This document shows, piece by piece, positions 60,787 through 64,000 of a DNA stretch of 64,000 bases. This DNA comes from Devosia crocina (GTDB taxonomy: Bacteria; Pseudomonadota; Alphaproteobacteria; Rhizobiales; Devosiaceae): the NCBI RefSeq assembly GCF_900116545.1, contig NZ_FPCK01000001.1:310001-374000 (forward strand). The letters run 5' to 3'. Both the position numbers and the translations under genes were made by a program. The notes below the pieces were generated by a model. The model was not told where the DNA came from, did not search any database, and was given only the letters and a program-made list of their open reading frames with translations. Position 1 is the stretch's first letter. Each line of letters starts with the position of its first letter.

Positions 60787-61707
60787 TCAGGAACCGACGG
60801 GACCGAGACAGGCCCGCAGCACGGCGCGATGAGCCTGACTTTTCCAGGCGCGTAGCGCGCCAAAGACCATGATGGCGCAACGGAAAAGCGCAGTTTCCAA
60901 CCAACCATGATGGCGACGGAAGTAGCGGATCTGGTTGCGAGTCATCAGGGCTGCGAGCATCGGGCTCTGCATATAGGCGCCAGCAATGTGCGTGACGGAT
61001 GCGCTCGGCTCGTAAAGGATTTTGAGGCCGCTTGCGCGGACGCGCCGCTGGTAATCGACTTCTTCGCTGTAGAGAAAAAAGCTTTCGTCCCAGGCGCCAG
61101 CGCGGGCCCGCGCCTCGGGTGTGATCAAGAGGGCAGCTCCGGTGGCCCAGTCTACTTCCCGCCGGTGCCTATAGGCCTCGGGATGGGCGATCATTTCGCC
61201 AAGGCCCAGATGTGCAGCCGTCCGGGGACCGAGCAAGGCTTGCGCCCACATACCGACAAGCGATGGTTCGCGGCGGAGAGACATGGCAATCGTGCCATCC
61301 GGGTCCAGCATTCGCGGCACGACCACCCCGATATCATTGTTACTCGCTGCACAGTCTATCATGTGCTCCAGCGAAAGCGGAACAAGCCGAATATCGGGGT
61401 TGAGCACCAGGATGGCGGTTTGCGGCGGGAGCGTTGCTGCCGCCGCATTGATGGCGGCGGCATATCCCCCATTGCGGCCGGTTCTGATCACCTTTGCACC
61501 AACGGCGTGTGCTTCGGCGATCTCGGCCGAACCGTCGTTAGAGTCATTGTCGACCACAAGAACAGCCGTGGAGCTCGCCTCTCCGATGACGGGAAGGATA
61601 GAGTCTAGCAGCCCACTCAGCACTTCAGCGCTGTTGTAGGTTACGACAACGATGGCGAGGGACATGGCTCCATTATCCCTGTGTTTGGTGCCTAAATGGT
61701 CGTTCAT
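60787..61707 (-). CDS. glycosyltransferase family 2 (rhamnosyltransferase-like)
   Basis: This 306-residue GT-A enzyme has 'LAIVVVTYNSAEVLSGLLDSI' at its N-terminus, the donor Asp in LVVDNDSNDGS and the DxD-equivalent in LVLNPDIRLVP. The acceptor motif region is 'WATGAALLITPEARARAGAWDESFFLYSEEVDY', seen in parts. This motif set (NPD, E-E-VDY) is common in WbbL-like rhamnosyltransferases, which fits rmlAB in the locus. The start is set at the ATG 7 bp after the upstream stop with a GAGG site; an ATG at 61665 with a TGGAG site is an alternative. Confidence 0.88.
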   Translation of the reverse strand: MNDHLGTKHRDNGAMSLAIVVVTYNSAEVLSGLLDSILPVIGEASSTAVLVVDNDSNDGSAEIAEAHAVGAKVIRTGRNGGYAAAINAAAATLPPQTAILVLNPDIRLVPLSLEHMIDCAASNNDIGVVVPRMLDPDGTIAMSLRREPSLVGMWAQALLGPRTAAHLGLGEMIAHPEAYRHRREVDWATGAALLITPEARARAGAWDESFFLYSEEVDYQRRVRASGLKILYEPSASVTHIAGAYMQSPMLAALMTRNQIRYFRRHHGWLETALFRCAIMVFGALRAWKSQAHRAVLRACLGPVGS

Positions 61708-61714
61708 GCCGGCC

Positions 61715-62617
61715 TCAGGATCGGTTCCAGCGCGCGGCCGTGCGGGCATTCTCATTTCCCATTGCGGCTGCGAGCATGGATGTGCCGCGATAAAGCCGGA
61801 TGCAGACGACGCCGACCATGGCAAGGCCCCGTGCCCGGACGCCTCTCAACCGGTCCGACACCGTGATGCGCGGTATTTCAGCAAGCGGCGATGCAAGAAC
61901 GGCGAGCGCCCGCAGCGTCCAGCGCGAGCGCCAATTCACCCCACGCTTGATCTCGTCGAGATCGTGCGCAATGTGCCGGTCCCACTTGGTGGCGAGTTCT
62001 GCGAAATTGCGCCGTGCCGGATGATAGACCACCATTGTCGGTTCATAGCGCACCCGATAGCCCATGCTGCTGGCCCGCAGGCCCCATTCGGTGTCCTCTG
62101 CAATGTTGATGCCGAGGAAGTCACCGACTTTGCGGAAGACCCAGGTTCTGACGGCCAGGTTGCCTCCGCCGGTAAAGCCGCGCTCCTCGATATATTTTTT
62201 CATGCGAAAGGCAAAGACGCTCTCATAGGCTTCGATCATTGTCGGCCGCTGCGGATTGCGCTGAAGAATACGGACATCGCCACCGATCAGCGCATCGTCT
62301 GGAGCGCTTTCGAAGTGGTCTTCGATGGCGGCGAGCCAGCCCGGCGCTGCCACGCAATCGGCGTCGATGAAAGCCAGGATGTCGCCCTTGGCTTGTGTTG
62401 CGCCCAGATTGCGAGCAGGGCCGGGGCCCGGCACAGGTTGGTGCAGCAGCGTCACGTTGTCGTAGCGAGCACAAATTTCTTCGGGCATGGCGTGGGAGCC
62501 ATTGTCGACAACGATGATCTCAAAGGGGCGAGACACCCGCTCTTGGGCGGCAAGCGCAGCCAGTCCCGTTGCAAGGGCCTCAGGCTGGTTGAGGTGCGGA
62601 ATGATGACACTGATCAT
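61715..62617 (-). CDS. glycosyltransferase family 2
   Basis: This 300-residue GT-A enzyme starts 'MISVIIPHLNQPEALATGL', with the donor Asp in IIVVDNGSH and DxD in FIDADCVAAPGW (near 84-95). 'GGNLAVRTWVFRKVGDF' and 'AEDTEWGLRASSMGY' are the expected acceptor-side motifs. The start overlaps the upstream glycosyltransferase stop by 4 bp (ATGA), and the next one starts 7 bp after its stop, so three transferases and the deacetylase form one co-transcribed unit. Confidence 0.9.
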   Translation of the reverse strand: MISVIIPHLNQPEALATGLAALAAQERVSRPFEIIVVDNGSHAMPEEICARYDNVTLLHQPVPGPGPARNLGATQAKGDILAFIDADCVAAPGWLAAIEDHFESAPDDALIGGDVRILQRNPQRPTMIEAYESVFAFRMKKYIEERGFTGGGNLAVRTWVFRKVGDFLGINIAEDTEWGLRASSMGYRVRYEPTMVVYHPARRNFAELATKWDRHIAHDLDEIKRGVNWRSRWTLRALAVLASPLAEIPRITVSDRLRGVRARGLAMVGVVCIRLYRGTSMLAAAMGNENARTAARWNRS

Positions 62618-63819
62618 GTGCGGATTTCCTTGCCGGTGAATAGACAATCGATGGCTTCGAGATAGCGGGTCGCCTGGGTGGACCAGAGGAATTCACGTCC
62701 GGCTATGGCACGAGCCCGGCTTGCCATGACGCGGCGGCGCGCACCGTCATCGACAAGAACCATGATGTTCCTGGCGAGGGCCGCGGCGCTATGATCGGTG
62801 GTGACGAGGGCCGCACTACCCGCCTCGCGGCGGGCCTGGGCAAGGTTGAACTGCACGAAGGGAATGCCGAGCATCATGTACTCGAACACCTTGTTCATCG
62901 AGAGCTTTTCGTTGCAGCCATTGGGTGGGTCGGGGATGACGCCGATGTCGAAAGCCGACAAGTGTTGCATCATCGTGGGGCCGGAGAGGTATCCGGTAAA
63001 GGTCACCGCATCCTCGAGGTTCAGCGTTCGGGCCAAGGCCTTGAGGCGCTCGAATTCGGGACCGTCGCCGACCAGCACTGCCTTGATATCGCGCCGGCCT
63101 TCGGCAAAGACGATATGGTCCATGGCGCGGATCAACGTCTCGACGCCGTCCTGGGCACCCATGATGCCGACATAGCCAATGATGCACTTTCCGCCCTGCA
63201 CCAGCGCGGGTTCGGGGGGGCAGCGATGTGTCTTCTCGGGATCGGGATAGCTCTTGACCACAAAGACCCGATCCGGATCCATGTTGCCGCGCGAGATCGC
63301 AATGTCGCGGAAGGTCTCATTGGTCGCGATGCTGGCATCCGCCAGCCTGAAGGTCAGCCGCTCCAGCAGGCTGAGAACCCGGAACAATGCGTCCTTGCGC
63401 CCGAAGCGGCTGACATAGAGCTCGGGGCTGAGATCGTGATGGTCGAAGAGGAAACGGGTGCCGAACAAGAGCCGATGAAAAAGTGCGATAAGAAACATCA
63501 GGTCTGGCGGATTGCAGGCTTGAATGGCGTCGATCCGCTGCCGCCTCCGCACAGCAAGCGAAAGGCGCAGCTGGTGCATCAGCGCGGTCAAATATTCGGC
63601 GGGATAGCCTCCGGCGGATTTGGCTTCCACCAGATCGTGCCGATAGATGTAGACGCCGTCGCGGATCTCGTGGCTTTCGGTGAAGCCTTTGCCTTTTGGG
63701 CAGATGACGGAAACTGTGTGGCCTGCGCCTCGCAAGGCGAGGGCTTCCTGCCAGACGCGCCGGTCAAAAGGCACGGGCAGGTTTTCAACCAAAATGAGGA
63801 TGTGACGCGGCTTGCTGAT
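62614..63819 (-). CDS. glycosyltransferase family 4 (WbuB/WcaI-like) with apparent ATC start
   Basis: This protein of about 401 residues has the WbuB/WcaI-type N-terminus (ILILVENLPVPFDRRVW) and the GT-B donor domain ('CIIGYVGIMGAQDGVETLI', 'YMMLGIPFVQFNLAQARREAGSAA' in parts). No ATG, GTG or CTG lies in the frame before the conserved region. The first codon after an in-frame TAA (63820-63822) is ATC at 63817-63819, preceded by a strong GGGAGG ribosome site at the usual 5-base distance. The next possible start is TTG at 63792, with no ribosome site. Either an ATC start or a lost ATG is implied. It heads the minus-strand operon. Confidence 0.82.
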   Translation of the reverse strand: MSKPRHILILVENLPVPFDRRVWQEALALRGAGHTVSVICPKGKGFTESHEIRDGVYIYRHDLVEAKSAGGYPAEYLTALMHQLRLSLAVRRRQRIDAIQACNPPDLMFLIALFHRLLFGTRFLFDHHDLSPELYVSRFGRKDALFRVLSLLERLTFRLADASIATNETFRDIAISRGNMDPDRVFVVKSYPDPEKTHRCPPEPALVQGGKCIIGYVGIMGAQDGVETLIRAMDHIVFAEGRRDIKAVLVGDGPEFERLKALARTLNLEDAVTFTGYLSGPTMMQHLSAFDIGVIPDPPNGCNEKLSMNKVFEYMMLGIPFVQFNLAQARREAGSAALVTTDHSAAALARNIMVLVDDGARRRVMASRARAIAGREFLWSTQATRYLEAIDCLFTGKEIRT

Positions 63820-63822
63820 TTA

Positions 63823-63830
63823 GACCTCCC
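63823..63830 (-). promoter_or_regulatory. ribosome binding site that decides the ATC start
   Basis: On the minus strand GGGAGGTC is followed by TAA and then ATC. The Shine-Dalgarno core GGGAGG is 5 bases from the ATC, but 32 bases from the TTG at 63792. Confidence 0.6.
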
Positions 63831-64000
63831 ACACCCGCCTCAGCCTACCGAGGAGGCGGGCCGCAGGATGACTCATTTGCCTTGCCATTGAAGCGGGAAG
63901 GGAGGCGGAACAGCCATAGACCGGATGGGGTATTCATTGTGAACGCTGGTCGCGAAAAGTTGCTGGCCGCGTCAACCTTCCCCTGAGACACGTCATGTCT
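63831..64000. other. 170-bp right edge, nothing identified
   Basis: No coding region or hairpin was recognised. It should contain the promoter of the minus-strand glycosyltransferase operon. Confidence 0.3.

Noticed and set aside
63790..63792. TTG as the start of the WbuB-like glycosyltransferase.
   Set aside because: It would drop the conserved first beta strand, and there is no ribosome site within 15 bases; the GGGAGG site points to ATC at 63817-63819.
1..64000. CRISPR arrays, insertion sequences, tRNA or rRNA genes, attachment sites and origins.
   Set aside because: No regular repeat-spacer pattern, transposase, cloverleaf-forming sequence or rRNA segment was noticed on reading. A dedicated search (tRNAscan, Infernal) would be decisive.

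Overview
The window is about 62-63% GC and densely coded. Its gene content is typical of soil Alphaproteobacteria: TRAP and ABC importers, an IclR/LacI/TetR/HxlR/XRE mix of regulators, a LOV-HWE light-sensing kinase, and an alphaproteobacterial-type PyrE and PyrC. The most likely source is a member of the Hyphomicrobiales (Rhizobiales), plausibly Devosia or a relative. That placement is an inference from protein style, not from a marker gene. No rRNA, tRNA, CRISPR array, insertion sequence or phage gene was seen.

Layout. 1-4 kb: an EthD/DABB-like protein and a complete TRAP transporter (dctP-dctQ-dctM). 4-10 kb: a minus-strand pyrimidine cluster, XRE regulator - pyrK - pyrD (class 1B) - M20 carbamoyl-amide hydrolase - pyrC - pyrE. 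The class 1B dihydroorotate dehydrogenase and the embedded hydrolase are unusual for this lineage. 10.7-21.7 kb: a catabolic unit. The minus-strand operon is FAH-family hydrolase - carboxymuconolactone decarboxylase-like - MoaF-like - two aldehyde dehydrogenases - IclR regulator. Divergent from it are a VOC dioxygenase-like gene and a complete polyamine/opine-type ABC importer. The divergent promoter region carries an exact 16-bp operator twice, in mirror orientation. 21.8-30.6 kb: a mosaic of small redox and stress genes (SnoaL-like, NAD(P)-binding protein with HxlR regulator, Tat-type FAD oxidoreductase with TetR, DUF2218, Bcr/CflA efflux, Tat-type VOC protein) and a LOV histidine kinase with a convergent single-domain response regulator. 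30.7-38.2 kb: a LacI-controlled sugar ABC importer with an FAD-dependent oxidoreductase and a TIM-barrel-like protein of unknown function. 38.5-42.3 kb: an orphan family-5 solute-binding protein and a gamma-glutamyltransferase. The first of these has a LacI-type operator at its promoter. 42.5-63.8 kb: a large exopolysaccharide/capsule locus with Wza-, Wzc-, Wzx- and Wzy-type components, a priming sugar transferase, rmlA and rmlB, seven glycosyltransferases, a polysaccharide deacetylase, an asparagine-synthase-like ATPase and two NarL/LuxR regulators.

How it fits together. The left half looks like scavenging and catabolism: several importers each sit beside oxidoreductases and a local repressor-type regulator. 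Three independent importer operons each have a strong hairpin directly after the solute-binding-protein gene, which would raise binding protein over permease. The right half makes and exports one heteropolysaccharide. Priming is by the WbaP/ExoY-type transferase, chain growth by the glycosyltransferases, flipping by Wzx, polymerisation by Wzy, and chain-length control and export by the separate Wzz-like and tyrosine-kinase-like proteins and the Wza-like protein. The two LuxR-type regulators in the middle are candidates for controlling the locus.

The most interesting items are the atypical pyrimidine cluster, the mirror-operator catabolic unit, the three-copy LacI operator set, a glycosyltransferase that appears to start at ATC, and the asparagine-synthase-like gene in the polysaccharide locus.
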